Of a DNA stretch of 64,000 nucleotides, positions 55,449 through 63,912 are shown piece after piece. The position numbers were made by a program, and so were the translations under genes. Source of the stretch: Paracoccus sanguinis. GTDB lineage: Bacteria; Pseudomonadota; Alphaproteobacteria; Rhodobacterales; Rhodobacteraceae. The stretch is from NCBI RefSeq assembly GCF_900106665.1, contig NZ_FNNA01000007.1:50813-114812 (forward strand). Direction: 5' to 3'. Each line of letters starts with the position of its first letter. Within the stretch, counting starts at the first letter, position 1. The notes beneath the pieces were generated by a model. The model ran no database searches. It saw only the letters and a program-made list of their open reading frames with translations, and was not told where the DNA came from.

Positions 55449-55888
55449 GCAGGCCGGAGGCAGGGGCGGACGACGACGGCGGGCTCGCCTGGCGGGGGGC
55501 CAAGCTGGTGCTGACCTGCGGGGACCGGCTGCTGGTGCTCAGGCGCGACGACATCCCGACGATCAACTGGCCGGGGATGTGGGACCTGCCGGGCGGCGCG
55601 CGCGAGCCGGGCGAGGGGCCGCGGGCCTGCGGCCTGCGCGAGCTGGCGGAAGAGACGGGGCTGGTGCTGGACCCGGCGCGGCTGACCGGCGGGGCGCGGC
55701 CCTTGCCGCACAAGCCGGGTCGTTGGGGGTTCTATTTCCACGCCGAGATCACCGCGGCCGAGGCCCGCGCCGCCCGGCTGGGCGATGAGGGGGCCGAGCT
55801 GCGGCTGATGCCGGTGGCCGAGTTCGTGGCCCACCCGCAGGCGGTGCCGCATTTCCGCGGCATCGTGGCCGAGATGCTGGGCCTTTAG
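55445..55888 (+). CDS. Nudix hydrolase
   Basis: A 147-residue nucleoside-diphosphate-X hydrolase. It has an intact Nudix box, GAREPGEGPRACGLRELAEETGL (positions ~48-70), matching G-x5-E-x7-REUxEExGU. The strand VLTCGDRLLVLRRDD and the INWPGMWDLPGG lead-in are typical. Substrate unknown. Its start overlaps the NfeD stop (ATGA), and its TAG stop overlaps the stop of the convergent membrane-protein gene (TTAG). Confidence 0.93.
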   Translation: MSRPEAGADDDGGLAWRGAKLVLTCGDRLLVLRRDDIPTINWPGMWDLPGGAREPGEGPRACGLRELAEETGLVLDPARLTGGARPLPHKPGRWGFYFHAEITAAEARAARLGDEGAELRLMPVAEFVAHPQAVPHFRGIVAEMLGL

Positions 55889-56646
55889 CCCGCGGCGCGG
55901 ACCACCGGGCGCAGCGCGTCGCCCTTGACCAGCCACGAGACGGCGAAGGCGAAGGTGGCCACGGTTTCCAGCCAGAACACCGGGCGCAGCGGGGCTAGGC
56001 GGGCCGCCGCCCCGGGGACCACGAAGATCGCTGCGATGGCGACGAGGCAGGCGACGATGGTCCAGCCGCAGACCCGGTAGATGCGGTTCGAGCCGCGCTT
56101 CTCACGCCCGTCCTCGGACCCGCGCACGAACAGGATCAGGCAGAAGGCCGCGAGGGCGCCGAAAAAGGCCGTGGCCCCGGCCACATGGATCAGCGCCGCG
56201 GCCCGGTCGCCGAGCAGGCATTGGCTCAGGGTGCAGATCGCGGGCGCCTCGGGCAGGGTCGGGGCCAGCGCCACGGCGAGCGCGCCGAGCGAGGCGGTGC
56301 GGGCGGCCATGCGGTCGCTCAGCACCTCGCAAGGGCGGGGGCGGTAGCCCTCGTAGCTCCACAGGAAGACCGCGTTGGCGGACAGGGTGCCGACGAAGAT
56401 CTCGCGCATGGGGGTGTAGTAATAGTCCGACATCGTGGGCAGCAGCATTCCGCCCAGCGTTGCGGCATAGGCGACGAGGGCCGCGGGCAGGAAGAAGCCC
56501 AGCAGGCCGATGGCGCGGCGGACCCTGAGGAACGACAGCACGAGGTCGTTGTCGGCCCGTTGCAGCGCGCCGCTGATCGCGGCGGCGCGGGTTTCGGACG
56601 GGGCGAGGTCAGGGTCGAGCCCAGGGTCGGGGGCAGGGTCGGTCAT
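55885..56646 (-). CDS. membrane protein of unknown function
   Basis: A 253-residue protein with a Pro/Asp-rich hydrophilic leader (~1-35) and about six hydrophobic segments (GLLGFFLPAALVAYAATLGGMLL, FVGTLSANAVFLWSYEGY, LGALAVALAPTL, AALIHVAGATAFFGALAAFCLILFV, TIVACLVAIAAIFVV, FWLETVATFAFAVSWLVKG). Notable conserved-looking stretches are SDYYYTPMREIFVGTLSANAVFL and HVAGATAFF. It resembles small bacterial membrane proteins of the DUF998/Frag1-like kind in spacing, but I cannot place it with confidence. It lies between a Nudix gene (convergent) and pyrF. Confidence 0.8.
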   Translation of the reverse strand: MTDPAPDPGLDPDLAPSETRAAAISGALQRADNDLVLSFLRVRRAIGLLGFFLPAALVAYAATLGGMLLPTMSDYYYTPMREIFVGTLSANAVFLWSYEGYRPRPCEVLSDRMAARTASLGALAVALAPTLPEAPAICTLSQCLLGDRAAALIHVAGATAFFGALAAFCLILFVRGSEDGREKRGSNRIYRVCGWTIVACLVAIAAIFVVPGAAARLAPLRPVFWLETVATFAFAVSWLVKGDALRPVVRAAG

Positions 56647-56723
56647 GGCGGCGCCTCACGCACCCGGCGCGACCCGCCGGGAGGGCGGAGAGTGGGCGGT
56701 GCGCCGGGGGCCGTCAACGCCCC

Positions 56724-57413
56724 TCAGTTGGCGGCCGGCAGCTCGGCCAGGATCGCCTGCGCCGCGGCGCGCGGGTTCGCGGACTGCCAGACGGGGCGGC
56801 CCACGACGATGTGGTCGGCGCCGGCGGCGATAGCGGCGGCGGGCGTCTCGATCCGCTTCTGGTCGCCGGCCGCGGCGCCGGCGGGGCGCACGCCGGGAGT
56901 GACGATCAGCCCGGCGCCGGGCAGGGCGCGGATGGCCGCGGCCTCGCGCGGGGAACAGATGATCCCGTCGGCGCCGGCCTCGAAGGCGCGGGCCGCGCGG
57001 TCCACGGTCAGGTCGTGCAGGTCGCCCGGCGCGATCAGCGCGGCGTCGAGGTCGGCGCGGTCGAGCGAGGTGAGGATCGTCACGGCGAGGATCCTGGTCC
57101 CGGTCCCCGCCGCGCCGTTTTTCGCCGCGCGGACCACGTGGGGGTCGCCGTGGACGGTCAGGAAGTCGATGTCGAAGCGGGTCAGGCCGCGCACCGCCGC
57201 CTCGACCGTGGCGCCGATGTCGAAGAGCTTCATGTCGAGGAAGATGCGCTTGCCGTGGTCGTCCTTGAGTTCGCGCGCCAAGGCCAGCCCGCCGCCGGTC
57301 AGCATCCCCAGCCCGATCTTGTAGAACGAGACCGCGTCGCCCAGTTGGCGGGCGAGTTCCAGCCCGCTCAGCGCGTCCGGCACGTCCAGCGCCACGATCA
57401 GTCGGTCGTCCAT
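56724..57413 (-). CDS. pyrF: orotidine-5'-phosphate decarboxylase
   Basis: A 229-residue TIM-barrel enzyme converting OMP to UMP. The catalytic Asp-Lys-Asp set is visible: LIVALDVPD (N-terminal Asp), then FLDMKLFDIGATVEAAV with K and D. The phosphate-binding end has IVTPGVRP and HIVVGRPVWQS. ATG 57413 begins the conserved region with GAGGGGA about 10 nt upstream; a longer in-frame extension is low-complexity. Confidence 0.97.
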   Translation of the reverse strand: MDDRLIVALDVPDALSGLELARQLGDAVSFYKIGLGMLTGGGLALARELKDDHGKRIFLDMKLFDIGATVEAAVRGLTRFDIDFLTVHGDPHVVRAAKNGAAGTGTRILAVTILTSLDRADLDAALIAPGDLHDLTVDRAARAFEAGADGIICSPREAAAIRALPGAGLIVTPGVRPAGAAAGDQKRIETPAAAIAAGADHIVVGRPVWQSANPRAAAQAILAELPAAN

Positions 57414-57561
57414 GGTCCCGGTCCCCTCTGCGATGCCGCGGTCGGGGTCGGCATAGCGGGGCGGGGGGCGGAAAGTCCACCGCCCCGCGTGGGTGCGTCT
57501 GCGTGGTTGCGCCCCGGCCCCGTCCGGGCGACCCTCGCGCCTCGCCACAGGGAGAGCGCAG

Positions 57562-58200
57562 ATGACATCATTCACCGAGCGGCTGCGGCAGGCGGCCGAG
57601 CCGGACTGGACCGCCGCCGTCACCCACCGCTTCGTCACCGAGCTTTACCGCGGTGCCGTGCCGCCCGAGGTGATGGCGCGCTATCTGGTGCAGGACTACC
57701 GCTTTCTCGATGCGTTCCTGTCGCTGCTCGGCGGGGCGATGGCGACCGCCGACACGGCGGCCGCGCGGCTGCGGCTCGGGCGGTTCGTCGGCATGGTCTC
57801 GACCGACGAGAACGACTATTTCCTGCGCGCCTTCGACGCGCTCGGGGTCGGCGCCGCCGCGCGGGCCGCGACGCCTGACCTTGAACCCACACAGGGGTTT
57901 CAGGCGATCATGCGCGAGGCGGCGGCCAGCGGGTCCTACGCCGCCTGCCTAGCGGTGCTGAACGTGGCCGAGGGCCTCTATCTCGACTGGGCCAGCCGGG
58001 CGCCGCAGCCGCTGCCCGAGAGCTTCGTCCATGCCGAATGGATCACGCTGCACGACAACCCGGACTTCCGCGACTTCGTGGGTTTCCTCGCCGCCGAGCT
58101 GGACCGGGTCGGCCCGGCCGAGCCGCAGGTGGCCGAGGATTTCTTCCGCCGCGCGACGACGCTGGAACTGCGCTTCTTCGACGCAGCTTATGAGGGTTGA
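57562..58200 (+). CDS. TenA/thiaminase-II-family protein, catalytic Cys absent
   Basis: A 212-residue all-helical TenA-family protein. SFTERLRQAAEPDWTAAVTHRFVTELYRGAVPPEVMARYLVQDYRFLDAF and DNPDFRDFVGFLAAELDRV are typical. Where classical TenA has a nucleophilic Cys (LPCYW-like stretch), this reads VLNVAEGLYLDWA, i.e. Ala-Glu, as in the TenA_E subgroup linked to thiamine-breakdown salvage. There are no other thi genes nearby and no TPP riboswitch upstream. GGGAG lies 8 nt before the ATG. Its stop region overlaps the -35 box of the clpB promoter candidate. Confidence 0.88.
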   Translation: MTSFTERLRQAAEPDWTAAVTHRFVTELYRGAVPPEVMARYLVQDYRFLDAFLSLLGGAMATADTAAARLRLGRFVGMVSTDENDYFLRAFDALGVGAAARAATPDLEPTQGFQAIMREAAASGSYAACLAVLNVAEGLYLDWASRAPQPLPESFVHAEWITLHDNPDFRDFVGFLAAELDRVGPAEPQVAEDFFRRATTLELRFFDAAYEG

Positions 58201-58225
58201 AGGTGCGGGTCATTCTTCCCACATC
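58196..58225 (+). promoter_or_regulatory. sigma-32-like heat-shock promoter of clpB
   Basis: GTTGAAG (58196-58202), a 15-bp spacer and CCCACATC (58218-58225) fit the RpoH consensus (CTTGAA, 13-15 bp, CCCCATNT). It overlaps the last codons of the TenA-like gene and lies about 73 bp before the clpB ATG. An inverted repeat TTCCC-7 nt-GGGAA (58216-58232) covers the -10 region. Confidence 0.55.
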
Positions 58226-58297
58226 GCGGGAAAGACCTGCCACGAGCCGCGCCATGACGGGCGGCGCACCGGCGGGGGCTGAACGAGGAGAGACTTG

Positions 58298-60925
58298 ATG
58301 GACATGGAAAAATTCACCGAGCGGTCGCGCGGCTTCATCCAGGCGGCGCAGACCATCGCGATCCGCGAGACGAACCAGCGCGTGGTGCCCGAGCACCTGC
58401 TCAAGGCGCTGATGGACGACGACCAGGGGCTGGCCGCGAACCTGATCACCCGCGCCGGCGCCGACGCCAAGGCGGTGCAGCGCGCGGTCGATGCGGCGGT
58501 GGCGAAGCTGCCCAAGGTCTCGGGCGGGGACGGGCAGGTCTATGTGGACCCGAGCCTCGTGCGGGTGCTGGACGAGGCCGAGACGCTGGCCAAGAAGGCC
58601 GGCGACAGCTTCGTGCCGGTCGAGCGCATCCTGATGGCGCTGGCCATGGTGAACACGCGCGCCAAGGACGCGCTGGACGCGGGCAAGGTCACCGCGCAGG
58701 CGCTCAACAGCGCGATCAACGACATCCGCAAGGGCCGGACGGCCGACAGTGCGAGCGCCGAGGACACCTTCGAGGCGCTGGGGAAATATGCGCGCGACCT
58801 GACCGAGGCCGCCGAGCAGGGCAAGATCGACCCGATCATCGGCCGCGACGAGGAAATCCGCCGCGCCATGCAGGTGCTGAGCCGCCGGACCAAGAACAAC
58901 CCGGTGCTGATCGGGGAGCCGGGCGTCGGCAAGACCGCGATCGCCGAGGGCCTCGCGCTGCGCATCGTGAACGGCGACGTGCCGGAATCCCTGCGCAACA
59001 AGAAGCTGATGGCGCTGGACATGGGCGCGCTGATCGCCGGGGCGAAATACCGCGGCGAGTTCGAGGAGCGGCTGAAGGCGATCCTCAAGGAGATCGAGGC
59101 TGCCGCCGGCGAGATCATCCTGTTCATCGACGAGTTGCACGTCCTTGTGGGCGCGGGCAAGACCGATGGCGCGATGGACGCCGCGAACCTCATCAAGCCG
59201 GCGCTCGCGCGGGGTGAGCTGCATTGCGTGGGCGCCACGACGCTGGACGAATACCGCAAGTACATCGAGAAGGACGCGGCGCTGGCGCGGCGCTTCCAGC
59301 CGGTGATGGTCGAGGAGCCGACGGTCGAGGACACGATCTCGATCCTGCGCGGCATCAAGGAGAAGTACGAGCTGCACCACGGGGTGCGGATCAGCGACGC
59401 GGCGCTCGTCTCGGCGGCGGTGCTGTCGCATCGCTACATCACCGACCGCTTCCTGCCGGACAAGGCCATCGACCTCGTGGACGAGGCGGCCTCGCGCCTG
59501 CGGATGGAGGTGGACAGCAAGCCCGAGGAACTCGACGCGCTCGACCGGCAGATCCTGCAGATGCAGATCGAGGCCGAGGCGTTGAAGAAAGAGGACGACC
59601 AAGCGAGCCGCGACCGGCTCGAGCGGCTCGAGAAGGACCTGTCGAACCTGCAGGAGCGGTCGGCCGAGATGACCGCGCGCTGGCAGGCCGAGCGCGACAA
59701 GCTGGAAGGTGGGCGGCAGATCAAGGAGCAGCTGGACCGGGCGCGCGCCGAACTCGAGCAGGCCAAGCGCGAGGGCAACCTCGCCCGCGCGGGCGAGCTG
59801 AGCTACGGGATCATCCCCTCGCTCGAGCGGCAGCTGGGCGAGGCCGAGAACCCGACCGAAGGCCCGATGGTCGAAGAGGCCGTGCGCCCTGAGCAGATCG
59901 CCGAGGTGGTCGAGCGCTGGACCGGCATCCCGACCAGCAAGCTGATGGAAGGCGAGCGGGACAAGCTTCTCAAGATGGAGGAGGTGCTGGGCCAGCGCGT
60001 CATCGGTCAGAACGACGCGGTGATGGCGGTGTCGCAGGCCGTGCGCCGGGCGCGGGCGGGGCTGAACGACCCCAAGCGGCCGCTGGGCAGCTTCCTGTTC
60101 CTCGGCCCGACGGGCGTCGGCAAGACCGAGCTGACCAAGGCGATCGCCGAATACATGTTCGACGACGACAGTGCGATGGTGCGCGTCGACATGAGCGAGT
60201 TCATGGAGAAGCATTCGGTCAGCCGCCTGATCGGCGCCCCGCCCGGCTATGTCGGCTATGACGAGGGCGGCGTGCTGACCGAGGCGGTGCGGCGCCGGCC
60301 CTATCAGGTGATCCTGTTCGACGAGGTCGAGAAGGCGCATCCTGACGTCTTCAACGTGCTGTTGCAGGTGCTCGACGACGGGCAGCTGACCGACGGTCAG
60401 GGGCGCAAGGTCGATTTCAAGAACACGCTGATCATCCTGACCTCGAACCTCGGGGCGCAGGCGCTGAGCCAGCTGCCCGAGGGCGCCGACAGTTCGGACG
60501 CGCGCGAGCAGGTGATGGCCGCGGTGCGGGCGCATTTCCGGCCCGAGTTCCTGAACCGCCTGGACGAGATCATCATCTTCCACCGGCTGAGCCGGGCGAA
60601 CATGGACGGGATCGTGAAGATCCAGCTCGCCGGGCTCGAGCGTCGGCTGGCGGATCGCAAGATCACGCTGGACATGGACGAGGCGGCGATGAATTGGCTG
60701 GCCGACGAGGGCTATGACCCGGTGTTCGGGGCGCGTCCGCTCAAGCGGGTGATCCAGCGGTCGCTGCAGAACCCGCTGGCCGAGATGATGCTCGGCGGCG
60801 AGGTGCTCGACGGGCAGACGGTCAAGGTGTCGGCCGGACCGGACGGGCTGATCGTGGGCAACCGGGTCAGCGGCGGCAAGCTCGGCAGCGCCGGCGAGCG
60901 GCCAGCGGGTGCGCCGCTGCAGTAA
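58298..60925 (+). CDS. clpB: ATP-dependent disaggregase ClpB
   Basis: An 875-residue Hsp100 chaperone that, with DnaK, resolves protein aggregates. Order: Clp N-domain (~1-150); AAA-1 with Walker A GEPGVGKT (~205) and Walker [32 protein letters not shown]; the coiled-coil M-domain (~405-530; [15 protein letters not shown]); AAA-2 with Walker [14 protein letters not shown] (~605), the pore loop GYVGYDEGG and [16 protein letters not shown]; and a C-terminal D2-small domain. GAGGAG lies 7 nt before ATG 58298. A heat-shock-type promoter precedes it and an intrinsic terminator follows. Confidence 0.99.
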   Translation: MDMEKFTERSRGFIQAAQTIAIRETNQRVVPEHLLKALMDDDQGLAANLITRAGADAKAVQRAVDAAVAKLPKVSGGDGQVYVDPSLVRVLDEAETLAKKAGDSFVPVERILMALAMVNTRAKDALDAGKVTAQALNSAINDIRKGRTADSASAEDTFEALGKYARDLTEAAEQGKIDPIIGRDEEIRRAMQVLSRRTKNNPVLIGEPGVGKTAIAEGLALRIVNGDVPESLRNKKLMALDMGALIAGAKYRGEFEERLKAILKEIEAAAGEIILFIDELHVLVGAGKTDGAMDAANLIKPALARGELHCVGATTLDEYRKYIEKDAALARRFQPVMVEEPTVEDTISILRGIKEKYELHHGVRISDAALVSAAVLSHRYITDRFLPDKAIDLVDEAASRLRMEVDSKPEELDALDRQILQMQIEAEALKKEDDQASRDRLERLEKDLSNLQERSAEMTARWQAERDKLEGGRQIKEQLDRARAELEQAKREGNLARAGELSYGIIPSLERQLGEAENPTEGPMVEEAVRPEQIAEVVERWTGIPTSKLMEGERDKLLKMEEVLGQRVIGQNDAVMAVSQAVRRARAGLNDPKRPLGSFLFLGPTGVGKTELTKAIAEYMFDDDSAMVRVDMSEFMEKHSVSRLIGAPPGYVGYDEGGVLTEAVRRRPYQVILFDEVEKAHPDVFNVLLQVLDDGQLTDGQGRKVDFKNTLIILTSNLGAQALSQLPEGADSSDAREQVMAAVRAHFRPEFLNRLDEIIIFHRLSRANMDGIVKIQLAGLERRLADRKITLDMDEAAMNWLADEGYDPVFGARPLKRVIQRSLQNPLAEMMLGGEVLDGQTVKVSAGPDGLIVGNRVSGGKLGSAGERPAGAPLQ

Positions 60926-60966
60926 GCTTGGGACGGCCGATCGCGTCGTGACCGGTTGAACCCAGA

Positions 60967-60995
60967 AGCCCCGGCGTTCGCGCTGGGGCTTTTTC
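60967..60995 (+). terminator. intrinsic terminator of clpB
   Basis: A 10-bp stem AGCCCCGGCG / CGCTGGGGCT (one G-T wobble) capped by a TTCG tetraloop and followed by TTTTTC: a textbook Rho-independent terminator 41 bp after the clpB stop. Confidence 0.93.
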
Positions 60996-61070
60996 GTGCC
61001 GCGGGTCGCTCAATGTGCGGACGCCGCGTCAGGTTCCATCGGAAAATACAGATATTTCCTTGGGTTGGCG

Positions 61071-61099
61071 GTTAAAAATAGGGCGTCTGATCCCCATAT
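61071..61099 (+). promoter_or_regulatory. sigma-32-like promoter of the baeRF gene
   Basis: CCCCATAT (61092-61099) matches the RpoH -10 consensus exactly; GTTAAAA (61071-61077), 14 bp upstream, is a partial -35 match. The gene starts 38 bp downstream. Just upstream is a near-palindrome GGAAAATA-CAGA-TATTTCC (61041-61059), and the -10 region sits in TCCCC-6 nt-GGGGGA. Being downstream of a strong terminator, the gene needs its own promoter. Confidence 0.5.
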
Positions 61100-61136
61100 C
61101 GAGGGGGATAACGGAAAAGACGCGAAAGGACGCCCG

Positions 61137-62258
61137 ATGCTCCACCTCGATATTCCCTCGCAAGAGCAGTTGAACCGGCTGGCCGACACCCGCAGCGATG
61201 CGGCGGTGACGATCTACCTGGCCACCACCCCCACGACCCAACAGGTGGACACGGCGCGGATCAGCCTCAAGAACCTTGCGCGCGAGGCGATCAACCAGCT
61301 CGAGGAGATGGGGCTCGACAAGCGCCGCCGCTGGCCGATCGAAGAGCAGCTGGCCGACTTCGACGACGACGAGGAATTCTGGGCACACCAGGCCCATAGC
61401 CTCGCGATCTTCGTGACGCCCGACAAGCTGCGGACCTTCCGGCTGGCCAACGAGATCCCCGACCAGGTCCATGTCTCGGACCGCTTCCACATGAAGCCGC
61501 TGCTGCGGGCCACGACCTTCTCGAACGACGCCTATGTGCTGTCGCTGGCCGAGGGCGGGGTGAAGCTGATCGAGGTGCCGGCCTCGGGCGAGGCGCATGA
61601 GGTGCGGGTGCCGAACCTGCCCAAGGACGCCTATGACGCGCTGCAGACGACGACGCTGAACGACCGCGCGCCGTCGCGGCGGATCACCGGCGACGAGGGC
61701 AAGAACGTCCGCCTGCGGCAGTATGTGCGGATCGTGGACAAGGCGCTGATGGATGTCATCAAGTCCAGCTCGCGGCCGCTGATCATCGCCGCCGCCGACC
61801 CGCTGCGCGAGCTCTTCGCCCAGGCGAGCGACTATCCCCACATCGCCCCCGACGCGATCACCGGCAGCCCGGAGGAGAAGTCCGACAACCAGCTCGCCGA
61901 AGAGGCGCGCCCGATCCTCGCCAAGCTGCAGGACGCCAAGGTGGCCGAGCTGCGCGACCTCTATGGTGAGCGGTTCGGCGAGGGGCGTGCGTCGAGCGAC
62001 CTGTCGCAGGTGGCCCGCGCGGCGAGCCATGGGGCGGTCGACACGCTGCTGGTGGACATCGACGTGACGGTGCCCGGCACGATCGACGACGACGGGGTGC
62101 TGTTCCTCGACGAGGTCGACGACGCGCGCAACTACGGGGTGATCGACGAGATCGCGCTGCGGGTGCTGCGCAACGGCGGCCGGGTGATGGCGGTGCGCGC
62201 GGGCGACCTGCCGGAGGGCGCCAAGGACCTCGCCGCGATTCTGCGCTGGGCGGCCTGA
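61137..62258 (+). CDS. baeRF-family (release-factor-like, Balon-related) protein; probable ribosome hibernation or rescue factor
   Basis: A 373-residue protein matching, from memory, the bacterial archaeo-eukaryotic release factor (baeRF) group. Marks are the opening MLHLDIPSQEQLNRLAD..DAAVTIYLATTP, LKNLAREAINQLEEMGLDKRR, FWAHQAHSLAIFVTPDKLRTFRL, VSDRFHMKPLLRA and the C-terminal eRF1-domain-3-like stretch GAVDTLLVDIDVTVPGTID...YGVIDEIALRVLRNGGRVMAVRAGDLPEG. I see no GGQ tripeptide, so peptide release is unlikely. A member of this wider group, Balon, is a ribosome hibernation factor related to Pelota. AAGGA precedes the ATG by 6 nt. The heat-shock-like promoter and the clpB neighbour fit a stress role; exact function is inference. 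Confidence 0.72.
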   Translation: MLHLDIPSQEQLNRLADTRSDAAVTIYLATTPTTQQVDTARISLKNLAREAINQLEEMGLDKRRRWPIEEQLADFDDDEEFWAHQAHSLAIFVTPDKLRTFRLANEIPDQVHVSDRFHMKPLLRATTFSNDAYVLSLAEGGVKLIEVPASGEAHEVRVPNLPKDAYDALQTTTLNDRAPSRRITGDEGKNVRLRQYVRIVDKALMDVIKSSSRPLIIAAADPLRELFAQASDYPHIAPDAITGSPEEKSDNQLAEEARPILAKLQDAKVAELRDLYGERFGEGRASSDLSQVARAASHGAVDTLLVDIDVTVPGTIDDDGVLFLDEVDDARNYGVIDEIALRVLRNGGRVMAVRAGDLPEGAKDLAAILRWAA

Positions 62259-62378
62259 GGTGCCCGTCGTTTGACACCTGCCGCCGCGCCCTCGCCGAGG
62301 GCGCGGCGGTTTCGCGTTCGTGAAGACGGCGCCGCCGCGGCTCGGCTAGGATGCCCCGGCAACAGCGGGAGTAGGCCG

Positions 62379-63245
62379 ATGAAGCTGAGCTGGTCCGATG
62401 TCACGCCCGAGGCGCTGGTCCTGAACCGGCGCGGGCTTCTCGCCGGAATGGCGGCGGTCGCCGCGACCCCGGCGTTTGCCCGAGGCGATGCGCCGACCGC
62501 GTACGAGGACATCACCGGATACAACAACTACGTCGAGCTCGGGATGGGGAAATCGGCCCCCGCCGAGAACGCGCACCGGCGGACGATGAGCCCGTGGTCG
62601 GTCGAGATCGGCGGGCTGGTCGAGCGCCCGGTCACGTTGACGCTGGACGAGATCGCTCCGGCCGCCGCGCGCGAAGAGCGGATCTACCGCTTCCGCTGTG
62701 TCGAGGCCTGGTCGATGGTCGTCCCGTGGGAGGGGGTGCCGCTCGCCGGCGTGCTCGACCGCGCCGGCGTCAAGCCCGAGGCCCGCTTCGTCGCCTTCGA
62801 GACGGTCTATCGCCCCGACGAACTGCCGGGGCAACGCCGCAAGACGCTCGACTGGCCCTACCGCGAGGCGCTGCGGCTGGACGAGGCGCGCCACCCGCTG
62901 ACGTTCCTGGCCACCGGGCTTTACCGCAAGCCGCTGCCGGCGCAGAGCGGCGGCCCGATCCGGCTGGTGGTGCCGTGGAAATACGGCTTCAAGTCGATCA
63001 AGAGCATCGTCCGCATCACCCTGACCGACCGCCAGCCCGAGACCACCTGGAACGCCCTTCAGCCCGACGAATACGGGTTCTATGCCAACGTGAACCCCAA
63101 GGTGGACCATCCGCGGTGGAGCCAGCGCACCGAGCGGCGCATCGGCGCCGGACTGCTGGCCGGGCGCGACGAGACGCGGCTCTTCAACGGCTATGACGAG
63201 GTGGCGCCGCTCTACGCCGGCATGGACCTGGCGCGCGACTATTGA
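62379..63245 (+). CDS. msrP: protein-methionine-sulfoxide reductase, catalytic molybdopterin subunit
   Basis: A 288-residue periplasmic enzyme repairing oxidised methionine in envelope proteins. An N-terminal Tat-type signal NRRGLLAGMAAVAATPAFA (~16-34) precedes ITGYNNYVELGMGKSAPA. The molybdenum-ligating Cys is C107 in YRFRCVEAWSMVVPWEGVPL. VVPWKYGFKSIKSIVRI and ETTWNALQPDEYGFYANVNP are diagnostic of MsrP (YedY). GGGAG lies 8 nt before ATG 62379. The stop overlaps the msrQ start by one base. Confidence 0.97.
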   Translation: MKLSWSDVTPEALVLNRRGLLAGMAAVAATPAFARGDAPTAYEDITGYNNYVELGMGKSAPAENAHRRTMSPWSVEIGGLVERPVTLTLDEIAPAAAREERIYRFRCVEAWSMVVPWEGVPLAGVLDRAGVKPEARFVAFETVYRPDELPGQRRKTLDWPYREALRLDEARHPLTFLATGLYRKPLPAQSGGPIRLVVPWKYGFKSIKSIVRITLTDRQPETTWNALQPDEYGFYANVNPKVDHPRWSQRTERRIGAGLLAGRDETRLFNGYDEVAPLYAGMDLARDY

Positions 63246-63838
63246 TGCGGCGCGTCCCGGTCTGGGTGGTCTGGGCGCTGGGGCTGGTGCCACTGGCGGT
63301 GCTGGGCTGGGATCTGGCGCAGGGCGGGCTTGGCCCCGACCCGGTCGCGGCGATCGAACACCCGCTCGGGCGGACCGCCGTCTATCTCCTGCTCGCCACC
63401 TTGTCGGTGACGCCGATCCTGCGCGTCGGACGGATCAACTTCGTGCGGTTCCGGCGCGCGCTGGGGTTGCTGACGTTCCTCTATGCGGCGCTGCACCTCG
63501 CCGCGTGGGTGGTGCTCGACATGGGGCTGATGTGGTCCGACGCGCTGCGGGATGTGGTGAAGCGTCCGTATCTGACGATCGGCATGGCGGCGTGGGTGAT
63601 TCTGGCGATTCTGGCCGCGACCTCGTCGAATCGCGCGATCCGGGTGCTCGGTCTGCGGTGGAAAACCCTGCATAGGCTGGTCTATCCGGCCGCGGGGCTG
63701 GCGATTCTGCACTGGCTGATGGCCTATAAGCTGTGGCCGGCGTGGGGGCTGACGATGGGGGCAGCGCTGGTGATTCTGCTGGCGCTGCGGGTCCGGTGGG
63801 GCAGGTTGGCGCGGTGGGGTGCCCGAAAAACGGTGTGA
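63245..63838 (+). CDS. msrQ: MsrPQ heme-binding membrane subunit
   Basis: A 197-residue membrane protein with about six hydrophobic helices that passes quinone or flavin electrons to MsrP through heme. The ferric-reductase-like core has GRTAVYLLLATLSVTPIL, RRALGLLTFLYAALHLAAWVVLDM (heme His), RPYLTIGMAAWVILAILAATSSN and LGLRWKTLHRLVYPAAGLAILHWLMAYK with two more His. Start is the ATG of TGATG at 63245. Confidence 0.95.
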   Translation: MRRVPVWVVWALGLVPLAVLGWDLAQGGLGPDPVAAIEHPLGRTAVYLLLATLSVTPILRVGRINFVRFRRALGLLTFLYAALHLAAWVVLDMGLMWSDALRDVVKRPYLTIGMAAWVILAILAATSSNRAIRVLGLRWKTLHRLVYPAAGLAILHWLMAYKLWPAWGLTMGAALVILLALRVRWGRLARWGARKTV

Positions 63839-63883
63839 TAACAGAAGGTTGCAACAAGAATGACGTTTTTCTGAAAAAACCGC

Positions 63884-63912
63884 TTGCGAGGTATGAAACC
63901 TCGCTCTAAACA
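63884..63912 (+). promoter_or_regulatory. strong promoter and start of leader, possibly of an rRNA operon
   Basis: TTGCGA (63884-63889), a 17-bp spacer and TAAACA (63907-63912), with an A/T-rich tract just upstream (GACGTTTTTCTGAAAAAACC), the usual place of an UP element. The following ~88 bases to the window end hold no gene start with a ribosome site. The pattern, and the CACCGAGACGG just past the -10, resembles rRNA promoters and leaders of Rhodobacterales as I recall them; the 16S gene itself would lie outside the window. Confidence 0.45.

Noticed and set aside
57414..57561. TPP riboswitch upstream of the TenA-like gene
   Set aside because: None of the conserved TPP-aptamer words (such as CTGAGA) are present in the spacer.
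58043..60583. An 846-codon open frame on the minus strand
   Set aside because: Antisense to clpB; no start site, no domain, typical shadow composition.
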